Shown one piece after another: positions 42,446 through 51,367 of a DNA stretch of 64,000 nt. The translations under genes were made by a program, and so were the position numbers. The stretch lies in assembly GCA_963764955.1 (NCBI GenBank), contig CAVXVE010000037.1, positions 1 through 64,000 of the forward strand, given 5' to 3'. The DNA is from Roseiarcus sp963764955. Its GTDB lineage: Bacteria > Pseudomonadota > Alphaproteobacteria > Rhizobiales > Beijerinckiaceae. The stretch's first letter is position 1. Each line of letters begins with the position of its first letter. The notes below the pieces were generated by a model that was not told the DNA's origin, made no database searches, and saw only the letters and a program-made list of their open reading frames with translations.

Positions 42446-43714
42446 TTGCGATGTCGGACACGCCCTCGGGGCCGCTGCCCGCGCCATGTGACCGTCGGAG
42501 TCCGTGTGGGCGAGGGCGACGCGGCGGTCACCGTCGGCGGCGGCGCGCCGATCGTCGTCCAGTCGATGACCAATACGGACACCGCCGACATCGAGGCGAC
42601 CGCCCGCCAGGTCGCGGCGCTTTGGCGGGCGGGCTCCGAGATGGTGCGGATCACGGTCGACCGCGACGAGGCCGCCGCCGCGGTGCCGCATATCCGCGAC
42701 GCGCTTTTGAAGCGCGGCGTGCGCGTGCCGCTGATCGGCGACTTCCACTATATCGGCCACAAGCTGCTCGCCGATCATCCCGCCTGCGCCGAGGCGCTCG
42801 ACAAGTATCGCATCAATCCCGGCAATGTCGGCTTCAAGAACAAGCGCGACCTGCAATTCGGCAAGATCGTCGAGATCGCGATCCGCAACGGCAAGCCGGT
42901 GCGCATCGGCGCCAACTGGGGCTCGCTCGACCAGGAGCTCCTGACCGCGCTCATGGACGAAAACGCCGCGAGCGCGAAGCCGCTCGAGGCCGGCGCCGTC
43001 ACGCGCGAGGCGATGGTGCGCTCGGCGCTTCTGTCGGCGGCGCGGGCGGAGGAGATCGGCCTCGACCGCGACCGCATCATTCTCTCGGCCAAGGTCTCGT
43101 CGGTGCAGGACCTCATCACCGTCTATCGCATGCTGGGCGAGCGCTCCGATTACGCGCTCCATCTGGGTTTGACCGAAGCCGGCATGGGCTCGAAGGGCGT
43201 CGTCGCCTCCTCCGCTGCGCTTGGCGTCCTGCTGGAGGAGGGCCTTGGCGACACGATCCGCATTTCGCTCACTCCGGAGCCCGGCGGCGACCGGACGCAG
43301 GAAGTCAAGGTGGCGCAGGAATTGCTGCAGACCATGGGGTTCCGCAGTTTCGCGCCGCAGGTCGCCGCTTGTCCCGGCTGCGGGCGCACGACCTCGACCG
43401 TGTTCCAGGAGCTGGCGCGCGACATCGAGACCTATCTCGCCCAGTCGATGCCCGAGTGGCGCAAGGTCTATCCGGGCGTCGAGCGCCTCAACGTCGCGGT
43501 GATGGGCTGCATCGTCAATGGCCCCGGCGAGAGCAAGCACGCCAATATCGGCATCTCCCTGCCCGGAACCGGCGAAGCGCCCGCCGCGCCTGTCTTCGTC
43601 GACGGCGTCAAGACCGTCACCCTTCGCGGGTCCCGCATCGCCGAGGAATTCAAGGCGTTGGTCAACGACTATATCGCCAAGCGATACGGGTCGAACCAGC
43701 GGGCGGCGGAGTAG
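42446..43714 (+). CDS. ispG: 4-hydroxy-3-methylbut-2-enyl diphosphate synthase
   Basis: Converts methylerythritol cyclodiphosphate to HMBPP in the non-mevalonate isoprenoid pathway. The barrel reads PIVVQSMTNTDTADIEATAR, NPGNVGFKNKRDLQFGKIVE, RIGANWGSLDQELL. The 4Fe-4S Cys ligands are in CPGCGRTTSTVFQELA and NVAVMGCIVNGPGESKHANI. The N-terminus is uncertain: the frame opens with a TTG at 42446, but ATGs at 42430/42439/42451 in the other frame (MSDTPSGPLPA) look like the natural start. A one-base indel near 42,485 is likely. Essential in most Alphaproteobacteria. Confidence 0.92.
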   Translation: MRCRTRPRGRCPRHVTVGVRVGEGDAAVTVGGGAPIVVQSMTNTDTADIEATARQVAALWRAGSEMVRITVDRDEAAAAVPHIRDALLKRGVRVPLIGDFHYIGHKLLADHPACAEALDKYRINPGNVGFKNKRDLQFGKIVEIAIRNGKPVRIGANWGSLDQELLTALMDENAASAKPLEAGAVTREAMVRSALLSAARAEEIGLDRDRIILSAKVSSVQDLITVYRMLGERSDYALHLGLTEAGMGSKGVVASSAALGVLLEEGLGDTIRISLTPEPGGDRTQEVKVAQELLQTMGFRSFAPQVAACPGCGRTTSTVFQELARDIETYLAQSMPEWRKVYPGVERLNVAVMGCIVNGPGESKHANIGISLPGTGEAPAAPVFVDGVKTVTLRGSRIAEEFKALVNDYIAKRYGSNQRAAE

Positions 43715-43719
43715 AGCGC

Positions 43720-44184
43720 GTGGCCCGACCGCCCCTGCCCCCCTTCACCCAGGAGACCGCGGCGCAGAAGGCGCGCATGGCTGAGGACGCGTGGAACACC
43801 CGCGACCCGGCGCGCGTGGCGCTCGCCTATTCCGAGAACAGCCGCTGGCGAAACCGGGCTGAGTTCTTCTCTGGGCGCCCCGCGATCGAAGCGTTCCTGA
43901 CCCGCAAGTGGAACCGCGAGCTCGACTACCGGCTGATCAAGGAGCTCTGGGCCTTTCATGAGAACCGCATCGCGGTTCGCTTCGCCTATGAATGGCGTGA
44001 CGATGCGGGAAGCTGGTTCCGCGCTTATGGCAACGAGAACTGGGAGTTCGACGAGGACGGGCTGATGCGGGTGCGGCTCGCGAGCATCAACGATCTGCCG
44101 ATCCGGATGCAGGACCGTCTGTATCACTGGCCGCTCGGACGCCGCCCCGATGACCATCCGGGCTTGAGCGAGCTCGGGCTCTAA
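43720..44184 (+). CDS. DUF1348 (NTF2-like) protein
   Basis: A 154-residue SnoaL/NTF2-fold protein: FTQETAAQKARMAEDAWNTR, DPARVALAYSENSRWRNRAE, FLTRKWNRELDYRLIKELWA, IAVRFAYEWRDDAGSWFRAY and ENWEFDEDGLMRVRLASIND. This is DUF1348, small proteins of unknown enzymatic role that often cover a hydrophobic ligand pocket. It starts with GTG at 43720 (VARPPLPPFT), matching the conserved start of the family, five bases after the ispG stop. Confidence 0.88.
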   Translation: MARPPLPPFTQETAAQKARMAEDAWNTRDPARVALAYSENSRWRNRAEFFSGRPAIEAFLTRKWNRELDYRLIKELWAFHENRIAVRFAYEWRDDAGSWFRAYGNENWEFDEDGLMRVRLASINDLPIRMQDRLYHWPLGRRPDDHPGLSELGL

Positions 44185-44247
44185 GGCGAAAGCGCCCGCC
44201 CTTCACATTCGCTTTCGCATCGCCCACATTACGGCGACGAGGCCGCC

Positions 44248-44883
44248 TTGTACGAACCCCCTCTCCACCGGAACGAGAATCTGCCCGAACTGCACGCGCT
44301 GATCAGGGAGCGCGTGTTCGGCCTCCTGATCAGCAACGGCGCTGAAGGGCTCGTCGCCAACTCGGTTCCGTTCGTCCTCGATCCGGCCGCCTCCGGGCTC
44401 GGCGTCTTGAAGGTCCATCTCGCCCGCGCCAACCCGCAATGGCGCGATCTTGAACAAAAGCCCGACGCGCTCGTCGTGTTCCAGGGCCATGACCATTACA
44501 TCACCCCCTCCTGGTACGCGACCAAGCGGGAGACGGGGAAGGTCGTGCCGACATGGAATTACACCATGGTCCAGGCGAAGGGCCGGGCGAGAGTGATGGA
44601 TGACGCCTGGCTCGGCCAGCAGATCAAGGAATTGACGCGGACGCTCGAAGAGCGGCGCGAGCAGCCGTGGGCGGTCGGCGACGCGCCGGCAGACTTCATC
44701 GCCATGCAGCGCCGGGCGATCGTCGGCGTCGAGATCGAGATCCTCGAGATCAAGGGAAAGTGGAAGACGAGCCAGAACCGCAACGTCGCCGACCGCGCCG
44801 GCGTCGTCGCCGGCCTCGACGCCCTCGGAGACGAGGAGGCGCGCGCCATGGCGGAAATCGTGCGTCAGACGAGCCGCGACTGA
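44248..44883 (+). CDS. PaiB-family FMN-binding protein
   Basis: A 211-residue flavin-reductase-like split-barrel protein: MYEPPLHRNENLPELHALIR, VLKVHLARANPQWRDLEQKP, ALVVFQGHDHYITPSWYATK, VPTWNYTMVQAKGRARVMDD, GVEIEILEIKGKWKTSQNR. PaiB was described in Bacillus as a negative transcriptional regulator of sporulation and protease genes; in Proteobacteria it is usually an FMN-binding protein of unclear role. The start codon is TTG at 44248, placing the conserved YEPP at residue 2. Confidence 0.85.
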   Translation: MYEPPLHRNENLPELHALIRERVFGLLISNGAEGLVANSVPFVLDPAASGLGVLKVHLARANPQWRDLEQKPDALVVFQGHDHYITPSWYATKRETGKVVPTWNYTMVQAKGRARVMDDAWLGQQIKELTRTLEERREQPWAVGDAPADFIAMQRRAIVGVEIEILEIKGKWKTSQNRNVADRAGVVAGLDALGDEEARAMAEIVRQTSRD

Positions 44884-44966
44884 GACCTGTCCCCGGGTTG
44901 CCTCGCGCATGAAGGCGTGATCCACTTTGCGCCATCCGCCGCAATTGTCATGAGAAGGAGACCTCA

Positions 44967-45408
44967 ATGCCCGACGCGATCAAGCCGCTTTACACCGCTC
45001 ATGGAACCGCGACACGGCGGGCGCAACGGCCACACGCAGTCCGATGACGGGATGGTCAGCATCGATCTCTCGGTGCCGAAGGAGATGGGCGGCCCGGGCA
45101 AGCCCAACACGGGGACGCCGGAGCACCTGTTCGCCGCCGGCTACGCCGCCTGCTTCGGCGGCGCGCTCGACTTCATCGCCAAGCAGCACAAGAAGGACGC
45201 GTCGAAAGCGACGGTCAAATGCGCCGTCAGCATCGGCCCGCGCGAGAAGGGCGGCTTCGGTCTTGCGGTCGTGCTTGACGTGACCGACACGAGCCTGCCC
45301 ACGGCGGAGCTTCAGTCGCTGGCGGAAGAGGCGCACGAGAAGATCTGCCCCTATAGCCACGCGACGCGGGGCAACGTCGACGTCAAGGTCGTCACCCACG
45401 GGGCCTGA
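44967..45408 (+). CDS. ohr: Organic hydroperoxide resistance protein (Ohr/OsmC), frameshifted near the start
   Basis: A thiol peroxidase that reduces organic hydroperoxides with lipoyl-dependent recycling, which fits with the nearby lipoyl enzymes. AAGGAGACC precedes the ATG at 44967, giving MPDAIKPLYTAHGTAT. An extra base near 45,015 shifts the frame; the remainder GGRNGHTQSDDGMVSIDLSV, EHLFAAGYAACFGGALDFIA (peroxidatic Cys) and ICPYSHATRGNVDV (resolving Cys) is intact. The restored length is about 146 residues, normal for Ohr. Likely an assembly indel. Confidence 0.87.
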
Positions 45409-45958
45409 GTCGCCCGCGCGAGCCGAGTCGAACCACTGGCCTTCGCCCCGGAGTCGGACAAGGCGCCCCGATCTCATGAATGGGGGCTTCGGCAACCAGG
45501 GCGCGAGTTCGGCGAAAGTAAAGGAAAGAAAAAGAAAGCCGAAAAGGCTTTCTTTGGCTTTCTTTTGCTTTTTTTTAGTTTTTGGAATCGAGCCTTTTCA
45601 AAGGGTTACGGCCGAAAAAAGTAGAAAAAATTCCCCCGGCCTCCAACTCGCGCAGCGGGTTGTGGTTAAGCAAGCTTTCAAACAGCCACGACCTCTCGTT
45701 TCCGGGCCGAGGAGGCGCCGGACCTGATTCCGTTAATAGGAATATGCTGTAGCAACAATTTCTGATTTTGTCAAGGACAATCGCGACGCTGCGCTCCGCG
45801 CCATCCCAAAGGAGCCAGCGCTCAAGCATTTACTAAGTTTGTTATGGAGTTTGGCTTGCCGCTTCCCGTTGGTCATTCGCTAGGCTGGCGTTTCGCGGCC
45901 TCCATGCCGCCGGTATTTGCGCGGACTTCCGCGCGAGCGGGAAAGGCTTGGGCCGTCG
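45409..45958. other. Intergenic stretch with a terminator, no gene seen
   Basis: Apart from the A/T-rich hairpin near 45,531 I find only low-complexity or non-conserved frames. The sequence from about 45,730 to 45,850 is AT-richer and probably carries the promoter of the type I secretion genes. Confidence 0.45.
45531..45580 (+). terminator. Hairpin terminator with long T-tract
   Basis: AAAGAAAGCC (45531-45540) pairs with GGCTTTCTTT (45546-45555) around a GAAAA loop. The TTTCTTT arm is then repeated and runs into eight T's. It lies downstream of ohr. The A-tract on the left could make it work in both directions. Confidence 0.7.
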
Positions 45959-48127
45959 ATGATGGAGATGACTCCGCCCCGGAGCGAGACGACGCCGCTC
46001 GACCCGGGCTTGCGGGCTCTCTGCGGGATCGCGGCCTATTACCGCATCGCCGCTGATCCGGTTCAGCTCGCCCGCGTGCTGGCGCTCGGCGAGCGGGCGG
46101 CCGATGAGACGGATCTCATTCGCGCCGCGAAACTCGTCGGGCTCAAGGCCCGCCTCGCCGTCAAGGTTGACGCCGAGCGGCTCATGACCCTGCCCACGCC
46201 GGCGATCGTGCGCATGGGCGGCGGCGCGGTCATGGTGCTGGCCGGGCGCAGTCCGCTCGGGCTTCTCCGGCTCGTCGATCCGATCAGCCACGCCGCCCAG
46301 GAGGCGCCGCTCGAGGACGTCGCGCGCGACATCGGCGGACGGGCGCTCCTCGTGGCCCGCCAGATCGGGGGCGCCGGCGCCGATCCGCAGCCGTTCGGCC
46401 TAAGCTGGTTTCTGCCGACCCTCTGGCGCTATCGCCGTCCGCTCGGTCATGTGCTGGCGGCGTCCCTGTTCGTGCCGATCTTCGCCCTCACGACGCCGCT
46501 GTTCTTCCAAGTGGTCGTCGACAAGGTTCTGGCCCATCGCGGCTACGAGACCCTGTTCGTGCTCGTGGGCGGCCTCGTCATCATCGGGCTGTTCGACGTC
46601 GCGCTGCAATATTTGCGCACCTATGCGCTCTCCCACACCACCAACCGGATCGATGTCGAGCTCGGCCAGCGGCTGTTCGCCCATCTTCTCAGCCTGCCGA
46701 TCTCCTATTTCGAGACCCGGTCGACCGGACAGACGGTTGCGCGGGTGATGGAGCTCGAGACGATCCGCAGCTTCCTCACCGGGCAAGCCCTGTTCTCGGC
46801 CATCGACCTCATCTTCGCCTTCGTGTTCGTCGGCGTGCTCTTCGCCTATTCGTGGTCGCTGACCCTGATCGTGCTCGCCGCGGTCCCGTTCTACGCGCTG
46901 ATCGGCTTTTGCGTCAGGCCGCCGCTGCGCGCCATGGTCAAGGAGAAATTCAATCGCGGCGCGGCGAGCCAGCAGTTCCTGGTCGAAACGATCGCAGGCA
47001 TGAACACGGTGAAGGCTGCCGCGGTCGAGCCGATCATGCGCGCGCAGTGGGAGGAAAAGCTCGCAGCCTATGTCAAGACGAGCTTCGCCGCCTCGATGCT
47101 CGGCTCCGGCGGGCAGCTCGGAATCCAGTATCTCAGCAAGCTGACGACCGCGGCGCTTCTCTTGTTCGGCGCCAAGGCGGTGATCGACGGCAACCTCACC
47201 GTCGGCGCGCTGGTCGCCTTCAACATGATCGCCGCGCAGGCGGTGGCGCCAATTCTGCGGCTGTCGCAGATCTGGCAGGATTTCCAGCAGGTGCATATCT
47301 CGATCGATCGCCTCGGCGACATCCTCAACGCCCCGCCCGAATTCTCGCCGGCGACGCGCCTGGCTCCGCCGACCCCGCGCGGCGCGATAGAATTTCGCCA
47401 CGTCAGCTTCCGCTACCGGCCGGACGCGCCCGAGGCGCTGAAGGACGTTTCGCTCGCCATCCGGGCCGGCGAGACGATCGGAATCGTCGGCCCGTCGGGG
47501 TCAGGCAAATCGACCCTGACCAAGCTCGTTCAGCGCCTCTATCTCCCGACCGGGGGCCAGGTGCTCCTGGACGGCGCGGACCTCGCCCATGTCGATCCGG
47601 CGTGGCTGAGAAGCCACATCGGCGTCGTTTTGCAGGAGAACCTGCTCTTCAACCGCACCGTTCACGAGAACATCGCCTTCGCCAATCCGGCGATGTCGCG
47701 CGCGCGGGTGATCGAGATCGCCCGGCTCGCCGGCGCCGACGAGTTTATCGACAAGCTCGCGCATGGCTACGACACGCTGATCGAGGAGCGCGGCGCGAAC
47801 CTCTCCGGCGGGCAGAGGCAGCGCATCGCCATCGCCCGCGCGCTCGCCACCAATCCGCGCATTCTCATTTTCGACGAGGCGACCTCGTCGCTCGATTACG
47901 AGAGCGAACGGATCATCCAGCGCAACATGCGCCGCATCGCCAAGGATCGCACGGTCATCATCATCGCCCATCGCCTGGCCGCGGTGCGCGGCTGCGACCG
48001 GATCGTCGGAATCAGCGACGGCCATATCGTCGAGGTCGGCACGCATGCCGAACTGGTGCGCCGGCCCGGCGGGCTCTACGCCTATCTCCTCAGCCTTCAA
48101 AGCCAGCCGGCGGAGGTCGCCGCGTGA
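45959..48127 (+). CDS. Type I secretion ABC transporter (HlyB-like) with inactive C39-like domain
   Basis: Inner-membrane permease/ATPase that exports a protein substrate in one step. The 722-residue protein has an N-terminal C39-like domain (ALCGIAAYYRIAADPVQLAR) that has a Cys but lacks the His of the protease triad (the expected H-x-VVL is GGAVMVL), so it binds rather than cleaves substrate. Six TM helices (residues ~160-440) and an ATPase follow: Walker A GPSGSGKST, signature LSGGQRQRIAIARAL, Walker B ILIFDEATSSLD, H-loop IIAHRLAAVRG. The start MMEMTPP at 45959 is chosen for composition. It overlaps the HlyD gene by four bases. No RTX substrate or TolC gene is in the window. Confidence 0.9.
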   Translation: MMEMTPPRSETTPLDPGLRALCGIAAYYRIAADPVQLARVLALGERAADETDLIRAAKLVGLKARLAVKVDAERLMTLPTPAIVRMGGGAVMVLAGRSPLGLLRLVDPISHAAQEAPLEDVARDIGGRALLVARQIGGAGADPQPFGLSWFLPTLWRYRRPLGHVLAASLFVPIFALTTPLFFQVVVDKVLAHRGYETLFVLVGGLVIIGLFDVALQYLRTYALSHTTNRIDVELGQRLFAHLLSLPISYFETRSTGQTVARVMELETIRSFLTGQALFSAIDLIFAFVFVGVLFAYSWSLTLIVLAAVPFYALIGFCVRPPLRAMVKEKFNRGAASQQFLVETIAGMNTVKAAAVEPIMRAQWEEKLAAYVKTSFAASMLGSGGQLGIQYLSKLTTAALLLFGAKAVIDGNLTVGALVAFNMIAAQAVAPILRLSQIWQDFQQVHISIDRLGDILNAPPEFSPATRLAPPTPRGAIEFRHVSFRYRPDAPEALKDVSLAIRAGETIGIVGPSGSGKSTLTKLVQRLYLPTGGQVLLDGADLAHVDPAWLRSHIGVVLQENLLFNRTVHENIAFANPAMSRARVIEIARLAGADEFIDKLAHGYDTLIEERGANLSGGQRQRIAIARALATNPRILIFDEATSSLDYESERIIQRNMRRIAKDRTVIIIAHRLAAVRGCDRIVGISDGHIVEVGTHAELVRRPGGLYAYLLSLQSQPAEVAA

Positions 48128-49688
48128 CCGCTGTCCCCGCCGCGCCACCCGCCGAGCCGGCGCCGGGCGCCAGGCTCGTCGCCCCGCGCGCGCTCGCGCG
48201 GCTCAAGACCCCGGGCAAGACTTGGGGCAAGACTTCGGGCAAGACTTGGGGCAAGACTTGGGCAAGACTTGGGGCAAGACTTGGAGAATAAATCTCAGCG
48301 ATCGCGAGTTTCTCGCGCCGGCGCTCGAGATCCTGGAGACGCCGCCGTCTCCGGTTCGTCTCGCTTTCCTGTGGATCATCTGCGCGCTGGTCGCGGCCGC
48401 CCTCACCTGGGCCTATTTCGGCCGGATCGACATTGTCGCCGCCGCGCAGGGCAAGTTTCAGCCGAGGGGCCAGGTCAAGGTCGTCGAGCCGCTCGAGACC
48501 GGCAGGGTGGAGGAGATTCGCGTAAGCGACGGGTCCTTCGTGCGGGCGGGCGACGTGCTGGTCGAGCTCGACCGGTCGGCGGCGCTCGCCGACAGGGACG
48601 GCGCGCGGGCGGAGCTCGCCTCCGCGCGGGCGGAAATCCTGCGCCGCAAGATCGCTCTCTCCGCGGCGCGCTCGCGCCGCTTCGATGAGCCGCCCGCGAT
48701 CGCATGGCCGGACGAAGTGGCCCCGGTCTTGCGGGAGCGCGAGAAACAGGTTCTCGCCGCCGATCTCGGACAATTGGCCGCCAACGTCGCCGCGTTCGAC
48801 GCCGAGCGGGCGCAGAAAAGCGCCGAGCGCGACAAGTTGAGGGAGACCATCGCGACGCAGAAGAACCTCGTCGCCACCCTGCAGGAGCGCGTCGACATGC
48901 GCACGAGGCTCCTAGAAGAGAAGGCGGGCGCCAAAGCCGCGGTGATCGACGCCACGGAGACCCTGCAATATCAGATCATGCAGGAGGCGAGGCAGGAGCA
49001 GGACCTGGCCTCGCTCACCGCCGGGTTTGCAGTCATCGCGCGCAATTCGGACAAGGCTGTCGAGGACTTCATCTCCGACAACGCCCAGAAGCTTGAGGAG
49101 GCGGAGCGGCGCGCGGAGGACGTGCGGGAGCGCCTCGCCAAGGCCGAGGCGGCGCTCGACCGCCTGACGCTGAGAGCCCCGATCGCGGGACATGTGCAAT
49201 CCTCGATCATCACCAATGTCGGCCAGGTGGTGACCAGCGGCCAGGAGATCATGCGCATCGTCCCGCAGGATTCGGGGCTCGAGATCCAGGCCTATGTGCG
49301 CAATCGCGACATCGGCTTTGTCAGCGTCGGCGAGGAGGCGGTCATCAAGATCGAATCCTTCCCCTTCACCCGCTATGGCGTGATCCATGCGCGCGTGATC
49401 CGCGTCGCCACGGACGCGATTCCCGAGCCCGACGCCAGCGCGATCGAGGGCGATCCCACCCGCGTCTCCAGGACCGCCGGGTTCGCGGACGGCGAGCGCA
49501 CGCAAAATCTGGTGTTCCCGGTGGTGCTGAAGCCCGAGGCCGACACGATCACGGTTGACGGCGTGGCCGAGCCGCTGACCTCCGGCATGGCGGTGACGGT
49601 CGAGCTCAAGACCGGCGCGCGGCGGATGCTCGAATATCTATTCTCGCCGCTGGTCGAAGTCGCCTCGAAGGCGATGCGGGAGCGGTGA
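48124..49688 (+). CDS. HlyD-family periplasmic adaptor with a GKTW repeat, frameshifted in the repeat
   Basis: Membrane-fusion partner of the ABC transporter. It starts with GTG at 48124 (overlapping the upstream stop) as VTAVPAAPPAEPAPG. A Gly-Lys-Thr-Trp tetrapeptide then repeats about six times (DNA unit GGCAAGACTTGG, 48,210-48,285). One unit has three instead of four G's near 48,260, shifting the frame. After it follow a TM helix (LAFLWIICALVAAALTWAYF), the lipoyl-like hairpin half VKVVEPLETGRVEEIRVSDG, a ~170-residue coiled coil, TLRAPIAGHVQSSIITNVGQ and the beta-barrel end. The HlyD part is complete. Confidence 0.87.
48210..48285 (+). repeat. 12-bp tandem repeat encoding GKTW
   Basis: About six units of GGCAAGACTTGG, one with TTCGGG (Ser instead of Trp) and one with a G missing. 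It lies in the N-terminal cytoplasmic part of the HlyD gene. Confidence 0.85.
49647..49686 (+). repeat. 40-bp exact direct repeat, copy 1 (3' end of hlyD)
   Basis: Begins CCGCTGGTCGAAGTCGCC and ends GCGGGAGCGGT. It encodes the last residues of HlyD. An identical copy lies at 50242-50281 on the other side of the MAPEG gene. Confidence 0.9.
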
Positions 49689-49718
49689 GGGCGGCCTGCG
49701 GCGGAGCGTCATTTCCGC

Positions 49719-50111
49719 CTACTTGATCACCTCCCAGAAAATCCCCGCGACACAGATGAAGCCCAAGGTGAAGAGCACCGTTCTCAGGTACGGGATCGCC
49801 GCCCAATAAACGACGGCGTGCGCGAGCCTGAGCCAGAAAAAGCTCGTCGCCCAGAAGGCGGTCATCCCGTTCGCCTTTCCCGCCACTTGAGCGACAATCA
49901 CAAGCGCGGCGAATGGCGCGAAACATTCGACCGCGTTGAGATAGGCGCGGTGAGCCCGCTCACCCCAGAGCGGGACCGGGCGTGGCTTGGGATCGACGTA
50001 GTTGGCCGGCGCCAGGGCGCCGTTCGTCATCACCTGGCAGACGATGTACGGAATCCAAAGCGCCGCCGTCAGCATCGCCGTGCATGCGAGATACCAGAGA
50101 TCGGTTGTCAT
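49719..50111 (-). CDS. MAPEG-family membrane protein
   Basis: A 130-residue protein with four TM helices: YLACTAMLTAALWIPYIVCQ, AYLNAVECFAPFAALVIVAQ, TAFWATSFFWLRLAHAVVYW and LRTVLFTLGFICVAGIFWEV. The segment GERAHRAYLNAVECFAPF matches the conserved 'RAxRAxxNxxE' motif of membrane-associated eicosanoid/glutathione metabolism proteins. The substrate is unknown. The gene is flanked by a 40-bp direct repeat and points against the surrounding genes, as if inserted after hlyD. Confidence 0.82.
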   Translation of the reverse strand: MTTDLWYLACTAMLTAALWIPYIVCQVMTNGALAPANYVDPKPRPVPLWGERAHRAYLNAVECFAPFAALVIVAQVAGKANGMTAFWATSFFWLRLAHAVVYWAAIPYLRTVLFTLGFICVAGIFWEVIK

Positions 50112-50241
50112 CAGGATTTCTCTCCGTTAACGGGGTGTCGGTTATCCGACGCCGCCGTCAGCATAGAGACGTTCGAGGGCCGCTGATTTCGACGCCCGGG
50201 CGCCGGAATTGTCGATTTCTTTCGCAAGGCGTCGGCGCGAA

Positions 50242-50281
50242 CCGCTGGTCGAAGTCGCCTCGAAGGCGATGCGGGAGCGGT
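50242..50281 (+). repeat. 40-bp exact direct repeat, copy 2
   Basis: Identical to 49647-49686, the end of hlyD. It is followed by TAG instead of TGA and has no open frame before it, so it is a duplicated tail rather than a gene. Confidence 0.9.
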
Positions 50282-50301
50282 AGAGAGCGCTTCCCGGCCG
50301 T

Positions 50302-51264
50302 TCACGTCGCCAGTCGGCGGTCGAAGAAGTCCGCAATCTCGCCGAACGCTTCCCGCGTTTCAGGCGCGGCTTCGTTAAACAGATATTGCGCGTGCGACTG
50401 GCCCTCATACACATGCAGCGCCGCGTCGACGCCCGCCTGGCGGAGCTTGCGGTGGACGCGAACCGTGTTGCTGAGCAGAAGGTCGCGGGTCCCGCTTGTC
50501 AGGATCGTTGGCGGAAAGCCAGTCATGTCGCCATAGACGGGAGACAAAAGCGGGTCCGCGAGGTCATGACCGTTGGCGTAAAATTGCGTCGCCGCGTCGC
50601 AAAACCCGTCGCGTGACACGAGCACGTTGTCGAGCAATTCGTTTGTGTAAAACGTGTCGCCGGTTTTTGTGACGTCCGACATCGGCGTCCCGGGCGCGAT
50701 CGCGGCCGGCAGGGGCAGGCCTTCCTGCTTCGCCCGCAGGATGAGCGCCAGCGTGAGCGCGCCTCCAGCCGAGGTGCCGAACACCGCGGCTTTGGCCGGA
50801 TCGCTGGTTTCGACGGTCGACTTCCAGACCGCGACGCAATCGTCGAGCGCGGCCGGAAAGAACGCCTCGGGCGGCATTCGATAGTCGACGGAGAGCACGC
50901 GAAAGCCGCCGAAGCCGGCCATCAGGATGGCCTCCGGCAGACCCGCCTCGCCGGGCGACAGAACGTAGCAGCCTCCGTGAATGTGGATCAGGAGCCGGGC
51001 GCGGTTCCGGGGCGCGAGCGCCTCGGGCGTGACGGCGAAGGCGCGCGCGCCGCCGACCGTCGTCTTCTCGAACCGGACGCGCAGGCGCGCGCATAAATCA
51101 GGAAGGCGCGCGATCGTCGGCGAAGCCAGCGAGTTGACCAGGGACTTCCAGGCTTCTTCGGTCGCGGGGCGCATGTTCCAGGAGGGCCTGAAGGGCGCCC
51201 CGATCAGCGCCTGCATTTCAGGACTGACCGTCGTCGGGACAGGCGCGGATGGGCGTTCGGCCAT
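50302..51264 (-). CDS. Alpha/beta hydrolase, hormone-sensitive-lipase (esterase) family
   Basis: A 320-residue esterase. The oxyanion motif HGG is in LLIHIHGGCYVLSPGEAGLP and the nucleophile Ser in AAVFGTSAGGALTLALIL. The acid Asp is in ILTSGTRDLLLSNTVRVHRK and the His in HVYEGQSHAQYLFNEAAPET. These place it in family IV esterases (short-chain acyl esters). Start MAERPSAPVP at 51264 has GGGAG upstream; the frame extends to 51330 without a better signal. Confidence 0.87.
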   Translation of the reverse strand: MAERPSAPVPTTVSPEMQALIGAPFRPSWNMRPATEEAWKSLVNSLASPTIARLPDLCARLRVRFEKTTVGGARAFAVTPEALAPRNRARLLIHIHGGCYVLSPGEAGLPEAILMAGFGGFRVLSVDYRMPPEAFFPAALDDCVAVWKSTVETSDPAKAAVFGTSAGGALTLALILRAKQEGLPLPAAIAPGTPMSDVTKTGDTFYTNELLDNVLVSRDGFCDAATQFYANGHDLADPLLSPVYGDMTGFPPTILTSGTRDLLLSNTVRVHRKLRQAGVDAALHVYEGQSHAQYLFNEAAPETREAFGEIADFFDRRLAT

Positions 51265-51367
51265 CAGGACTCCCTCGCCCGGCTCGCTGATCGGCCGAGC
51301 ACGTCGAACTTGCTTGCGCCTGGGTCGCACCCATATCTATGCGGGCACGCTGACGGACGCAAACGCC

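Noticed and set aside
45575..45829. 84-codon minus-strand frame
   Set aside because: It crosses the terminator and an AT-rich intergenic stretch, has no ribosome-binding site and no recognisable motif.
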